A stretch of 64,000 nucleotides of DNA from Mesorhizobium sp. ES1-4. Its GTDB lineage: Bacteria; Pseudomonadota; Alphaproteobacteria; Rhizobiales; Rhizobiaceae. Of the stretch, positions 26,717 to 35,801 are shown one piece after another; within the stretch, counting starts at the first letter, position 1, and each line of letters starts with the position of its first letter. A model generated the notes under the pieces. That model had not been told where the DNA came from, searched no databases, and was given only the letters and a program-made list of their open reading frames with translations. The DNA lies in the NCBI RefSeq assembly GCF_020164745.1, contig NZ_JAIUGV010000011.1:124001-188000 (forward strand), written 5' to 3'. The translations under genes were made by a program, and so were the position numbers.

Positions 26717-28102
26717 TTACCCCCGGCCTTCGACAGGCAGGTCGAGTTCGGAGGCCAGAACCTCAAGCGAATCGCCGATGATCGAGATGATCTCGCCGAC
26801 CTGATCGCTGGTGACGATCATCGGCGGTGCGACCATGAAATTGTCGCCGTCGACGCCGCCCTTGACCCTGCGGCCATAGATGATCAGCCCCCGTTCATAG
26901 GCGAGGTCGAGCAACCGCTGCGTCGCTTTCTTGCTCTGCTCGATCGGTTTCAGCGTATCGGGATCGGCGACCATTTCGGCACCTGTAAGCAGCCCCTTGC
27001 CGCGCACGTCGGCAATGAACGGAAAGCGCTTCGCCAGCCCCTTCAATCCGTTCATCAGAACATCGCCCATGGCAGCCGCATTGGCGATCAGATCGAGCCG
27101 GTCCATTTCGCCCAGCACCGCAAGCCCGGCTGCGCAGGCCAGCGGGTTGCCGGCGTAGGTGTGGCCGTGCTGGAAGCCGCCGGAAGCGAGCAGCGGCTCG
27201 ACCAGTCGCATAGGCGCCGCCAGCGCCCCGAGCGGCGCATAGCCCGAGCCCAGTCCCTTCGACAGCGCGACGATGTCCGGCTTGCAGTTCCAGTGGTCGC
27301 CGCCGAGGAACTTGCCGGTGCGGCCGGCACCGCTCATCACTTCGTCATGGATGAGCAGGATGCCGTAGCGGTCGCAGATCTCGCGGACCCGGGCATAGTA
27401 GCTGTCGGGGGCCACCAGGGCCGCGGTCGCGGCCCCGCCGATCGGTTCCATGATGAAAGCGACGACGCTTTCGGCACCTTCCGCGAGGATCTTTTCCTCC
27501 AGCATGTCGGCGTAGCGGACGCCGCGCTGTTCCATCGAGAGATTGTCGCGGTCGCGCCAGGCGGTCGGCGCCGGCACCGTCGGCATCACCCGCATCATCG
27601 GTTCAAAAGTCTCGGCCAGCGCGTCGTCGCCGGTGATCGAAAGCGAACCCAAAGTGCCGCCATGATAGGAGGGGAAGCGCGTGATCACCTTCCAGCGGCT
27701 GGGCTGGCCGGTGGCGACAGCCCATTGCCGCGCCAGCTTGATACAGGATTCCGTCGCCTCCGAGCCGCCCGAAACGAAGAAGATACGGTCCATGCCTTCC
27801 GGCAGTTTTCCCGCGAGTTCACGCGCGAGTTCTTCCGCCGGCTCGTTCTCGAAATGAAGGCGGTAGGCGAAGGTGGCGCGGTCCATCTGCCGCTTCATAG
27901 CGTCCAGCACGTTGCGGTTGGAATGGCCGATATTGGCGACCATGGGGCCGCTCGATCCATCGATGAAACGGCGGCCGTCCTGCGTCCACATGTAGATGCC
28001 TTCGGCGCGGTCGATCAGCGGCCGGCGCAGGCTGGACAGATAGAACAAATGCGATTGACGCCGGGCGTCGGCGTCTTGAATGGCAGGCTGGACCTTAGAC
28101 AT
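26717..28102 (-). CDS. Class-III (omega) aminotransferase
   Basis: A 461-residue PLP enzyme. The key regions are FVSGGSEATESCIKLARQW, AFIMEPIGGAATAAL, LLIHDEVMSGAGRTGKF and the PLP-lysine segment PDIVALSKGLGSGYAPLGA. Such enzymes deaminate terminal amines or beta-amino acids. Together with BKACE downstream it suggests conversion of an amino acid to a beta-keto acid and then cleavage. ATG 28102 lies after TTGGAAAG at the end of the upstream gene. Confidence 0.92.
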   Translation of the reverse strand: MSKVQPAIQDADARRQSHLFYLSSLRRPLIDRAEGIYMWTQDGRRFIDGSSGPMVANIGHSNRNVLDAMKRQMDRATFAYRLHFENEPAEELARELAGKLPEGMDRIFFVSGGSEATESCIKLARQWAVATGQPSRWKVITRFPSYHGGTLGSLSITGDDALAETFEPMMRVMPTVPAPTAWRDRDNLSMEQRGVRYADMLEEKILAEGAESVVAFIMEPIGGAATAALVAPDSYYARVREICDRYGILLIHDEVMSGAGRTGKFLGGDHWNCKPDIVALSKGLGSGYAPLGALAAPMRLVEPLLASGGFQHGHTYAGNPLACAAGLAVLGEMDRLDLIANAAAMGDVLMNGLKGLAKRFPFIADVRGKGLLTGAEMVADPDTLKPIEQSKKATQRLLDLAYERGLIIYGRRVKGGVDGDNFMVAPPMIVTSDQVGEIISIIGDSLEVLASELDLPVEGRG

Positions 28103-28103
28103 G

Positions 28104-29747
28104 TCAGGACTTTCCAAGATAGCGATCGAGGACATTTTGGGTGACCCGTTCGACCATCGGGTCTTGTCTTAGCAGGCCGGCAACCCATTCGCAGCTTCCG
28201 GCGTGGAATACTTCGCCCTTGCCGCGTGGAAAATTGACGATCATGCCATTGCTGCGTTTGACCTTTTCAAGATTGGCGTCGCTCCCCTCGCCAAACAGCG
28301 TTTCGGCGCTGAAGCGGCCATCCTCGTCGGTCAGGAACTGGTCCTCGACCGGGATGTCGGCACTTTCCTCGACCTGGCTTGCCATGCCGACGGCCAGCAC
28401 CTGCAAGCCGTCGGGCGCACCGCTGGTCGCGGTCGGGTAGGGCAGGCCACCGCGTAGTTCGAAATCGAGCCCATCGACCTCATAACCATAGACATGGCTG
28501 TCGGCGCCGAGCAGGTCGCCGTAGTAGATGCCGGTGCCGGCGAAGGCCCAATGCTCGGGCCGGTAGACCGGAAAACCGCGCACGCCCCGCGGCGCGCAGC
28601 CGCCCCAGCCCGCGTAGAGGCCACGGGTGGCGTTGAGCCCGAAGGTCGCGGAACCCGGTCGGCCGATTTCGGGCGCTTCCCAGGAATTGGTGGCGCGCGT
28701 CACGTCGCCACCGCGATAGGCGGGATCTTCGGCGCGCGCGCGGTATTTGTAGCAGACCTGCCGGCGGCCTTCGTCCTCAAGCCGCGTCTGCCACATGAAA
28801 TTGCCGGCAAAGCGTGCCGCATGGCCGCCGCGCTCGACATAGCTGTCGACCGCGTCGCGCATCTCCCAGGTCCAGTATTCGTCATGGCCGACAAAGGCCG
28901 CGCAGTCGTATCCGTCGAGAATCTCCGGCGAAAAATGCAGGTCGTGCTGGCTGGCGAGGTCGACGCCGTAGCCTTGTCGTTCGGCAAAGCGAAAAAAATG
29001 GCTGTCGTAGCTGGCCCAGCCCGAGGAGGCGTATTTCTTCGAATGACCGGTGGCGAGCGCCCATTCCATGTGCGGATAACGCGGCACGGTCTTCGGCGGC
29101 ACCGCGACCTCCAGTGGCACGCGCGGCGCATCCCTGGGCAGCACGACGAAGCCGCGGCACCAGGGGCGCTGCGTCGACACGATGGGCGAATACCGGTCGC
29201 GGTCCGGCCCGGTGATGCCCTGATAATGGTTGGAGCCGCCCCAGGTGTTGTAGGCAAGCCAGGTACCTGTCGCCGCAACCTGCAGCATGCGGCCGGGTTT
29301 TCGGCCAGGCTGGGGGCTGACGATGAACAAATGGTGGCATTGGATCGGCTTGCCGCCGCGTCCATCGGCGGTCAGCGTCACGCGGTAGGGCCCGGACGAC
29401 CAGTCGCTCCCTACGCGAAGCTCAAAGGAGGCTTCCCAGCCGCAGCCTTCGGCCGAGCACTGGTCCGGACTGTCCTGCCAGCGTGCCGCGATGCCCGATT
29501 TCTCGAACATTTTCGTCTCGGTGCCGCCGTCCCGAACGATCGTCATCCCGAAGGACGGAGCGGTCGAGCTGACATACAGCGTAACCGTCTCACCGGCACG
29601 ATACGAAAACCGGTCGCTGTAGCACCAGATTTCGCCGCGCTCGCCGTCCATCCCGGGCCATTCGTAATAATGGCCGCGCACCGCGTGGCGGCGCTGCTCC
29701 ACGGTCAGTCCGAAATCGGGGAATTCAGGGATCAATCTGGTCATCAT
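28104..29747 (-). CDS. N,N-dimethylformamidase large-subunit-like protein
   Basis: A 547-residue protein like the beta (large) subunit of N,N-dimethylformamidase. It has a beta-sandwich N-terminal region (FSYRAGETVTLYVSS), then LAYNTWGGSNHYQG, SHFFRFAERQGYGVDLAS, FVGHDEYWTWEMRDAVDSYV and ARFAGNFMWQTRLEDEG. Real DMFase also has a small alpha subunit, which is not seen here, so it may act on another amide. First intact gene of the operon, 5 nt after the stump of an ABC ATPase gene. Confidence 0.83.
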   Translation of the reverse strand: MMTRLIPEFPDFGLTVEQRRHAVRGHYYEWPGMDGERGEIWCYSDRFSYRAGETVTLYVSSTAPSFGMTIVRDGGTETKMFEKSGIAARWQDSPDQCSAEGCGWEASFELRVGSDWSSGPYRVTLTADGRGGKPIQCHHLFIVSPQPGRKPGRMLQVAATGTWLAYNTWGGSNHYQGITGPDRDRYSPIVSTQRPWCRGFVVLPRDAPRVPLEVAVPPKTVPRYPHMEWALATGHSKKYASSGWASYDSHFFRFAERQGYGVDLASQHDLHFSPEILDGYDCAAFVGHDEYWTWEMRDAVDSYVERGGHAARFAGNFMWQTRLEDEGRRQVCYKYRARAEDPAYRGGDVTRATNSWEAPEIGRPGSATFGLNATRGLYAGWGGCAPRGVRGFPVYRPEHWAFAGTGIYYGDLLGADSHVYGYEVDGLDFELRGGLPYPTATSGAPDGLQVLAVGMASQVEESADIPVEDQFLTDEDGRFSAETLFGEGSDANLEKVKRSNGMIVNFPRGKGEVFHAGSCEWVAGLLRQDPMVERVTQNVLDRYLGKS

Positions 29748-29752
29748 CTTGC

Positions 29753-29975
29753 TCAGGCGGAAAGATGTTTCTTGAGGAAGGCGCGCGTGCGTTCCTTCTG
29801 CGGCGAACGGAAGATCTCGATCGGTGGGCCTTCCTCGACGACCACGCCGCCGTCCATGAACAGCACACGGTCCGCGACTTCGCCAGCAAAGCGCATCTCA
29901 TGGGTTTACGATGAGCACGGTCATGTGCTCGGCCGCAAGCTGTTTCATCACCGCGTTGACCTCGTCGACCAGTCT
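29753..29975 (-). pseudogene. Stump of amino-acid ABC transporter ATPase gene
   Basis: Only the last third of a GlnQ/GltL-type ATPase remains. LVDEVNAVMKQLAAEHMTVL is followed, after a one-base insertion near 29903, by THEMRFAGEVADRVLFMDGG and SPQKERTRAFLKKHLSA with a stop at 29753. The sequence before LVDEVN is unrelated, so the 5' part and any permease genes were lost by deletion ending about 29975. The stump shows that the catabolic operon once followed its own transporter. Confidence 0.8.
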
Positions 29976-30108
29976 GAATTCTGTCCTCTGGATGGAGCGC
30001 GAAGGCTTGTTCTTGGGAGGCGTTGGGGCGCTCTCCTGCCGGTAATGATTGCCTTTGCTCCAGCATTGCGCAAATAGATAATGGAAATAGAGAGCATAGA
30101 TATCAGGA

Positions 30109-31068
30109 ATGGCATTGCCGCGCCCCGAACGGCTGGTCTGGGATCTCGACTGGAACCTGCTGCGCACATTCGTCGTCATCGCCGAGGTGAAAAGCATCAC
30201 GCGCGCCGCCGAGCGCCTCAATCTCAAGCAACCCAGCGTCAGCAACGCTCTGCGGCGCCTGGAGGATCGGGTTGGCCGGCGACTGGTCGAGCGCGATGCG
30301 ACACGCTTCGAACTCACCGAGGTCGGGCGCCTGATCTATGAGCAGAGCGTGGAGGTGTTCGGCACCATATCGCAACTGCCGCTGCTGATGCGCGGAATCA
30401 GCGACGAGGTCACTGGCCACGTCATGGTCGCGACCGCCAGCCACGTCGTCTCACCACTCTTCGACCGGGCGCTGGCGGAATTCCACCGCAACTACCCGCG
30501 CGCCTCCATCACAATCTCGGTCGCGGCAAGCACGGAAGTCGCCAAGCAGGTGCGGGAGCGCCGCGCTTCCTTCGGCATCTGCCTTGTCGGCCAGCGAGAT
30601 CCGACGCTGGATTACGCGATGGTCTACCGCGAGTTTTTCGGCTTTTTCTGCGGCCCGCGGCACAGGCTCTATGGAAAAACCGGGCTGACGCTTGCCGACC
30701 TGCGAGGCGAGCCGTCCGTGTCCTTCCAGACCGATCACATTTCGGATGCCTTGCGGCCGGTGGCGTTGCTGCGCAGCGAGGCCAAGCTGAACGCCGATGT
30801 CGTCGGTGTGTCGTCTAGCCTGGAAGAGGTGCGGCGCATGATCGTCGCTGGGCTCGGCATCGGCCCACTGCCGCTGCATGTGGCGCGGCGCGACGTGGCG
30901 GACGGGGCGCTGTGGCGGCTGCCGCCCTACGATGCGCCGCCGGCTATCGACATATTCCTGCTGACCAATCCCGATAAGGCGATGAATCGGGCGGAGAAGG
31001 CGCTTTTGTCCGGGATTCAGGCCTTGATCGCCGAAACGCCCCTGCAGGATCGTATCTACGGCGATTGA
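30109..31068 (+). CDS. LysR-family transcriptional regulator
   Basis: A 319-residue LysR regulator. The N-terminal HTH (about residues 14-73) has NLLRTFVVIAEVKSITRAAE and KQPSVSNALRRLEDRVG; the effector domain follows (GHVMVATASHVVSPLFDRAL, GPRHRLYGKTGLTLADLRG). It is divergent from the catabolic operon, the usual position of a LysR activator, so it likely controls that operon, although the deletion upstream of the operon may have removed the original promoter. Confidence 0.9.
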   Translation: MALPRPERLVWDLDWNLLRTFVVIAEVKSITRAAERLNLKQPSVSNALRRLEDRVGRRLVERDATRFELTEVGRLIYEQSVEVFGTISQLPLLMRGISDEVTGHVMVATASHVVSPLFDRALAEFHRNYPRASITISVAASTEVAKQVRERRASFGICLVGQRDPTLDYAMVYREFFGFFCGPRHRLYGKTGLTLADLRGEPSVSFQTDHISDALRPVALLRSEAKLNADVVGVSSSLEEVRRMIVAGLGIGPLPLHVARRDVADGALWRLPPYDAPPAIDIFLLTNPDKAMNRAEKALLSGIQALIAETPLQDRIYGD

Positions 31069-31083
31069 AAGGCTAGCGTCGCC

Positions 31084-31497
31084 CTATTCGACGAGGAAGG
31101 CCGAAGCGCGGTCACGCATTGGATCGTCCAGCGCCACCGAGGCGCGCGCGGCAAGGTCGAAGCGCACGCTGGTCGTCCGGCTCGATGCATGGACTACACC
31201 GTCGAGCGAGCCTGACATGACCTGTTCGAAGGTGACGGAGGTCCGGCCGATTTTCGCGACATGCGAGCGGATGGTGATCAGCGAGCTGGCTTTCGTTTCG
31301 TGGCGATAGTAGATCTCGGTGCGCACGTCGGCCATCCGATCCTTGACACCTGGCTGCCGTCCTGTCCGGCGATATGGCCGAGCAGCTGGAAACTGGCATC
31401 GTCGAACATCGCCGCGTATGGCGCACGTTCATGTCTCCCATCACGTCGCACATCCAGCATGGGCTACGCCGACGAAGGTGAGTAGGGATTTGGTCAT
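31084..31497 (-). pseudogene. Acyl-CoA thioesterase (4HBT), multiply frameshifted
   Basis: Pieces of one hotdog thioesterase lie in three frames: MTKSLLTFVGVAH at the 5' end, then MCDVMGDMNVRH, AAMFDDASFQLLGHIAGQDG, and the long C-terminal part MADVRTEIYYRHETKASSLI, VAKIGRTSVTFEQVM, SVALDDPMRDRASAFLVE. Three indels between 31330 and 31460 are needed to join them. Thioesterases of this kind sit beside BKACE genes in carnitine-type pathways, so it may once have belonged to the nearby cluster. Confidence 0.75.
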
Positions 31498-31654
31498 GGT
31501 GCGGTGCCCCGGTTGAGATCGCGAGACGCCATATCGAAACGCGTGTGAGAAGCAAACCGGTGGACGGGACGATATTCATTAGCCGCGCCCTTGGCCCTCC
31601 TGAACAAACCGACTATCTCAGGAAGACGGCGGCCGTTCCGCCACGGGGACAGGC

Positions 31655-31903
31655 ATGCTGAGGGTGCAAAAGGTCAAGGTCGACGACATCTACGTGCCCA
31701 CCGCGCGCAAGAAGACGCTGCATCCTGAAACTGTCCGGCATCTCGCCGAGGACATATTGGAGAACGGCATGAAGACGCCGATCCAGGTCCGCCACGACGG
31801 CAAGCGCCATATCCTCGTTGAAGGCCTGCATCGGCTCGAAGCCGCAAAATGGCTCGGCGAGACAGAGATCGACGCCTATCTGGTGCAAGCCAAGCGCCAC
31901 TGA
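31655..31903 (+). CDS. ParB/Srx-fold N-terminal domain protein
   Basis: An 82-residue protein consisting only of a ParB-N/sulfiredoxin-like domain: KVDDIYVPTARKKTLHPETV, ILENGMKTPIQVRHDGKR, ILVEGLHRLEAAKWLGE. The GEGLHR-type box (here VEGLHRLEA) is the nucleotide-binding motif of the ParB fold. No HTH follows, so it is not a partition protein. Stand-alone forms are found in many rhizobia; the function is unknown. Confidence 0.82.
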   Translation: MLRVQKVKVDDIYVPTARKKTLHPETVRHLAEDILENGMKTPIQVRHDGKRHILVEGLHRLEAAKWLGETEIDAYLVQAKRH

Positions 31904-31959
31904 GGCGCGCTCCTTCGTCCAACCCGCGCAATCTCCGAGCGAGACGGCAGGCCTGCTGT

Positions 31960-32988
31960 TCAGGAAACCCTGGTGCGGCGCGGCTGCCTCAGATGCTTGA
32001 TGCCGCTCATCTCGACGAAGTTCGTCGCCGACTCCCAGAGATAGTCGCCATAGAGAAACGGCTCGAAGGGTTCGGCGCCCGCCAATGGCAGGGCCGCGAT
32101 TTCCGCGTCGACGCGCGGCTCGTAGAAGAACGGGATGGAGAACCGCACCGTTTTTGGCGCAATGACCCGGTGCCGTGTTGCTCGCACGCGGCTGCCGGTC
32201 CAGCGTTCCAGCAACTGGCCGAAATTGACCGCCAGCGTGCCGTTGGCTGGTGGCACGTCGATCCATTCGCCGGCCAGGTTCTTTGCCTGCAAGCCGTCGA
32301 CGCCGTCCTGCGCCAGCAAGGTGACGAAGCCTGAATCGGCATGTTCGCGGCCGATGATGGTGCGCGTCTCGCCTTTGTGGATCACCGAGAACTCCGGGCC
32401 GCTTGTGTCGACGCCGGCATTGGCGTCGCGCAGGGGATAGCGGATCAGGCGCAGCGTCGAGATGCCGCCGTCGAAATATGGATCGAAGATCGTTTCCGGG
32501 AGGCCAAGCCCGCGGGCGATCGACCGCATCAGCATGTTGCCGACCGTCTCCATCGCGCGATAATAGTCGGCTGTGGCGGTTCGCCAGCCGGGCAAGGCAT
32601 TTTCGGCCGGCAATGGGGTCGGCTCGCACAAGGGATCGTCGGAAAGAGCCCCGCGCGCCGGATCGGCAAGGTCCGGCCCCATGTCGATACCTTCCTTGTA
32701 GGAAACGGCTTTCGGCTGCAGCGGGAACCAGCCGCGGTAGAAATTCTTGCTCGTATGATCGAAATTCCAGCGCAGCAATTCCCGCTTCCCGGCATCGGGA
32801 AGCGCGAAGATGCGCAGCAATCGCGCGCGCTTGTCCGGTGTCAGCCAGTCATCGCCGGGAAAATCCCGGACCGCCACGAAGCCGATGCCGGACGCGGCGG
32901 CCATGATCCTGGCGTCGGCGCGGTCGCGGGCCGGCGAGGGCGGTCCGAACAGGTCTATAATGCCGATCGTTTCGATGTCCGGTGTCAT
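31960..32988 (-). CDS. 2-oxoglutarate/Fe(II)-dependent oxygenase (isopenicillin N synthase family)
   Basis: A 342-residue oxygenase. The iron ligands are the HxD in GREHADSGFVTLLAQDGVDG and the histidine in VRATRHRVI. The 2-oxoglutarate arginine is in VRFSIPFFYEP. The N-terminal DIOX_N region (IGIIDLFGPPSPARDRADAR) is present. Members hydroxylate or desaturate small molecules; the substrate is unknown. Confidence 0.9.
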   Translation of the reverse strand: MTPDIETIGIIDLFGPPSPARDRADARIMAAASGIGFVAVRDFPGDDWLTPDKRARLLRIFALPDAGKRELLRWNFDHTSKNFYRGWFPLQPKAVSYKEGIDMGPDLADPARGALSDDPLCEPTPLPAENALPGWRTATADYYRAMETVGNMLMRSIARGLGLPETIFDPYFDGGISTLRLIRYPLRDANAGVDTSGPEFSVIHKGETRTIIGREHADSGFVTLLAQDGVDGLQAKNLAGEWIDVPPANGTLAVNFGQLLERWTGSRVRATRHRVIAPKTVRFSIPFFYEPRVDAEIAALPLAGAEPFEPFLYGDYLWESATNFVEMSGIKHLRQPRRTRVS

Positions 32989-33100
32989 GAAGGTCCTGCC
33001 GCATCACGATAGTCGATGACCTTGTATCAAAGCTTTTCAATTGACCCAACCGGCCACGCCGGTACCTTCCGCCTGTTCACTCCACCAACGGATCCTGGCG

Positions 33101-33496
33101 ATGGCAGAATATGAGGGCGGATGCCTGTGCGGGGCGGTGCGCTATCGCACCGACGCCGCCCCCGTCAACGAGAGAATCTGTCATTGCCGACTCTGCCAGA
33201 AGGCGATCGGCGCGGCCTTCAATGCGCGTGTCCTGTTCCGCATCGACGATGTTACGGTCGAGGGCCCGTGGGCCACGGTCTATACCTCGCCGGACCTCAA
33301 GCGCGGCTTCTGTCCGAACTGCGGCACGACGATGTTTTCGCGGCGCGATTCCGCCGGCACCATCGGTTTGACCACCGGCTCGCTCGACGACCCATCGCTG
33401 TTCAGGCCCCAGATGCATATCTGGACCGCTTCGAAACAGCCCTGGGTGATGCTGGACGACGGCCTGCCGCAATATGAAGGCGCTCCGCCGGCCTAG
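33101..33496 (+). CDS. GFA/CENP-V family zinc protein
   Basis: A 131-residue glutathione-dependent formaldehyde-activating (GFA)-like protein. The zinc cysteines are CLCGAVRY, CHCRLCQKA and FCPNCGT. Most GFA relatives are not true formaldehyde enzymes, so only the zinc fold can be claimed. ATG 33101 gives the family N terminus (AEYEGGCLCGAVRY); the longer frame is unsupported. Confidence 0.88.
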   Translation: MAEYEGGCLCGAVRYRTDAAPVNERICHCRLCQKAIGAAFNARVLFRIDDVTVEGPWATVYTSPDLKRGFCPNCGTTMFSRRDSAGTIGLTTGSLDDPSLFRPQMHIWTASKQPWVMLDDGLPQYEGAPPA

Positions 33497-33647
33497 GCTT
33501 CCTCCTTCCCGTCCACACGAGAGGCCTGCCTAGGCATGGCCAAAAATTAATCCAAACAGACACGCGATAGCCGGCAAAGCGTCATTGGCAGGCCATCTTT
33601 GTCTCCCTATCTAAGCGTCGCGGGCCCGGCATTCGAGGAGACGACGG

Positions 33648-33845
33648 ATGAACGACAGCATCAGCACCCTGGACGAGCTTTTGAGCGATCCGATGGTCCT
33701 GCTTGTGATGGAGCGCGACCGTGTGCGCCCTGAACAGGTCCGCATGCTGCTGGAGCGGGCCCGCCGGCCTTCACGCGAGGAACCGGTTGTCCCTCCGGCG
33801 CATGTGATCGCCAGGACCTGCCAGAAACTGTGGCTGTGCCCCTGA
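33648..33845 (+). CDS. Small hypothetical protein, 65 aa
   Basis: GAGGAGACGACGG precedes ATG 33648. The product is helical and charged (STLDELLSDPMVLLVMERD, VRPEQVRMLLERARRP) with an odd Cys-containing end (ARTCQKLWLCP). A terminator follows 37 nt after the stop, which supports a real transcription unit. No family was recognised. Confidence 0.6.
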   Translation: MNDSISTLDELLSDPMVLLVMERDRVRPEQVRMLLERARRPSREEPVVPPAHVIARTCQKLWLCP

Positions 33846-33881
33846 ATCGCCTTGCTGATTTGCCCCTTTCCGCGACACAGG

Positions 33882-33901
33882 CCGGCCCTTGGGCCGGTTT
33901 T
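33882..33901 (+). terminator. Rho-independent terminator
   Basis: CCGGCCC (33882-33888) pairs with GGGCCGG (33891-33897) and is followed by TTTT, downstream of the 65-residue gene. Confidence 0.7.
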
Positions 33902-34043
33902 GAACTGCGTGCATTCGGCGCGGCGGCGCCAGCTTACAAATCCGTAAATTGATTATACGATCCGTGACGGTAAGGCTTGCTCCCGGACTGGCCGATAGGG
34001 GCCGGTTCATCGCAATTTAGATCTCTCGCACACGGAACCCGAC

Positions 34044-34916
34044 ATGGCTGACATCTGCACTCAAGGCGTGGATACGGGCTTCGTTGGCCTTGGATTTGCC
34101 AAGGTCGCGTTTCTAGGCCTGGTGCAGGGCATCACCGAATTGCTGCCAATTTCCTCGACCGCCCACATGCGCATCGTGCCGGCGGTGCTTGGCTGGCAGG
34201 ATCCGGGTTCCGCCTTCTCCGCAGCCATGCAGCTTGCCGCTCTTGCCGCCGTGGTCAGCTATTTCTGGGGCGATGTGAGGGATCTCCTCTTCGGATCGAT
34301 CAACGCCCTCACGCGCCGCGATTTTGCCGACCGGCATTTCCGCCTGGCGCTTTGGATCGTGCTCGCGACGATCCCCATCGTCATTGCCGGCGTGGCTCTC
34401 TCGGGCGTTCTCAACACCTGCAATTCGCCGCTGCGCAGCCTGAGTGTGATCGGCTGGGCCTGCATCGTCATGGCGATCCTGCTGGCGCTGGCCGAGATTT
34501 TCGCCCGCCACCGCCGCAGCATGGGGGAAGCTTCGCTTGCCGACGCGCTTCTGGTCGGCGTCGCCCAGGTCGGCGCGCTGATACCCGGCGTTTCGCGCTC
34601 GGGCTCGACTTTGACGGCGGCATTGGGGCTCGGCTTCAAGCGGGCCGAGGCGGCACGCTTCTCGTTCCTGCTCGGGCTGCCGGCCATCGCGCTCGCCGGC
34701 CTCAAGGAATTGTGGGAACTGCACAAGGTTCACCTCGATGCCTATGGCTGGTCGGTTCTCGGCCTCGGACTGGTGGTCGCCTCGATCTCCGCCTTCTTCG
34801 CCATCTGGGGCCTGATGCGTGTGCTCGAACGCTTCTCCGCATGGCCTTTCGTCATCTATCGAGGTGTGCTCGGGGTCGTCCTGCTGCTGGGCGTGGCAAC
34901 CGGATGGCTTGCCTAG
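34044..34916 (+). CDS. uppP: Undecaprenyl-diphosphatase (BacA/UppP family)
   Basis: A 290-residue polytopic membrane enzyme that dephosphorylates undecaprenyl diphosphate, recycling the lipid carrier for peptidoglycan and other polymers. Motif 1 is GLVQGITELLPISSTAH and motif 2 is GALIPGVSRSGSTLTAALG. About eight hydrophobic segments are visible. Over-expression of such genes confers bacitracin resistance. It lies near DedA and a GH25 muramidase in an envelope-related group; the organism may hold a second copy elsewhere. Confidence 0.93.
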   Translation: MADICTQGVDTGFVGLGFAKVAFLGLVQGITELLPISSTAHMRIVPAVLGWQDPGSAFSAAMQLAALAAVVSYFWGDVRDLLFGSINALTRRDFADRHFRLALWIVLATIPIVIAGVALSGVLNTCNSPLRSLSVIGWACIVMAILLALAEIFARHRRSMGEASLADALLVGVAQVGALIPGVSRSGSTLTAALGLGFKRAEAARFSFLLGLPAIALAGLKELWELHKVHLDAYGWSVLGLGLVVASISAFFAIWGLMRVLERFSAWPFVIYRGVLGVVLLLGVATGWLA

Positions 34917-35060
34917 GCCGGATCGCACGCTTCCGGTGTTGCGCCGCTGCAACCGCCACGGTGCATCGGGCAACGCCCGAAGATGTGATCGGAAGCCTTC
35001 ATTGACTCCCGCCAATGTCCGCCCTTAACGTTCTGTTAATAAAACAGGGGGCGGAGCCGC

Positions 35061-35687
35061 ATGGCATCCTCGTTGGGTTTGCGCCGGAAGGCGAAGGGGC
35101 TGGGGCTCACGATTGCCTTGATTGCTTTCTGTTCGGCGGCGAATTCCGCCTACACGGCTCCCGTTTCCATGGTTGTCGGCGGCTCAACCTCCCAGCCGAT
35201 AGGTCACTATGATTTTTGCCGGATTCATGCCGCCGAGTGCTCGATCCGTACGCCCGATAGCGAGCCGGAACGCATGACCGCCAAGCTGTCGCGGGAGATC
35301 AGCGCCGTAAACCTTTCGGTCAACACGCGCGTCAGTCCGATGAGCGACATGGACAATTACGGCAAGGAGGAATGGTGGGCTTATCCGGACAATGGCTTCG
35401 GCGATTGCGAGGATTACGCGCTGGAAAAGCGGCGCGAGCTCAACAGTCTTGGCATCGCCGTAGCCAATCTCCTGATGACGGTGGTTCGCAAGCCGGACGG
35501 CGAGGGCCACGCCGTGCTGACGGTGCGCACCGACAAGGGTGACTTCATTCTCGATAATCTCGTCGACAAGGTTCGTCTCTGGAACCAGACGCCGTATTGG
35601 TATCTGAAAAGACAGGCGAGCGACAACACGGGACACTGGGTTTCCATCCTTGCCGGCGAAGAGAAGCTGGTCAGCGCCGTCAAATAG
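35061..35687 (+). CDS. Bacterial transglutaminase-like cysteine proteinase (BTLCP)
   Basis: A 208-residue exported protein. After a signal peptide (GLTIALIAFCSAANSAYTAP) comes the BTLCP domain with the catalytic cysteine in NGFGDCEDYALEKRRELN, the histidine in GEGHAVLTVRT and the aspartate in GDFILDNL. BTLCP proteins such as LapG can cleave surface adhesins; here no c-di-GMP partner gene is adjacent, so the target is unknown. The start ATG 35061 follows GGGGGCGGAGCCGC. Confidence 0.88.
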   Translation: MASSLGLRRKAKGLGLTIALIAFCSAANSAYTAPVSMVVGGSTSQPIGHYDFCRIHAAECSIRTPDSEPERMTAKLSREISAVNLSVNTRVSPMSDMDNYGKEEWWAYPDNGFGDCEDYALEKRRELNSLGIAVANLLMTVVRKPDGEGHAVLTVRTDKGDFILDNLVDKVRLWNQTPYWYLKRQASDNTGHWVSILAGEEKLVSAVK

Positions 35688-35801
35688 CCGTGGCCGGGCG
35701 TCCCGGCCGTCATCCACGCTTTCCCCTGAGCAAATCCTTCATCCTGCCGGCGAGCGGTGCTATCCACGACATTTCGTTGGAACCGACAATCCGGAACGCT
35801 G

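Noticed and set aside
26660-28144. 494-codon + frame
   Set aside because: Antisense to the class-III aminotransferase.
33491-33535. GCCTAGGC inverted copies after the GFA gene
   Set aside because: Each is a self-palindrome; there is no T tract, so it is not called a terminator.
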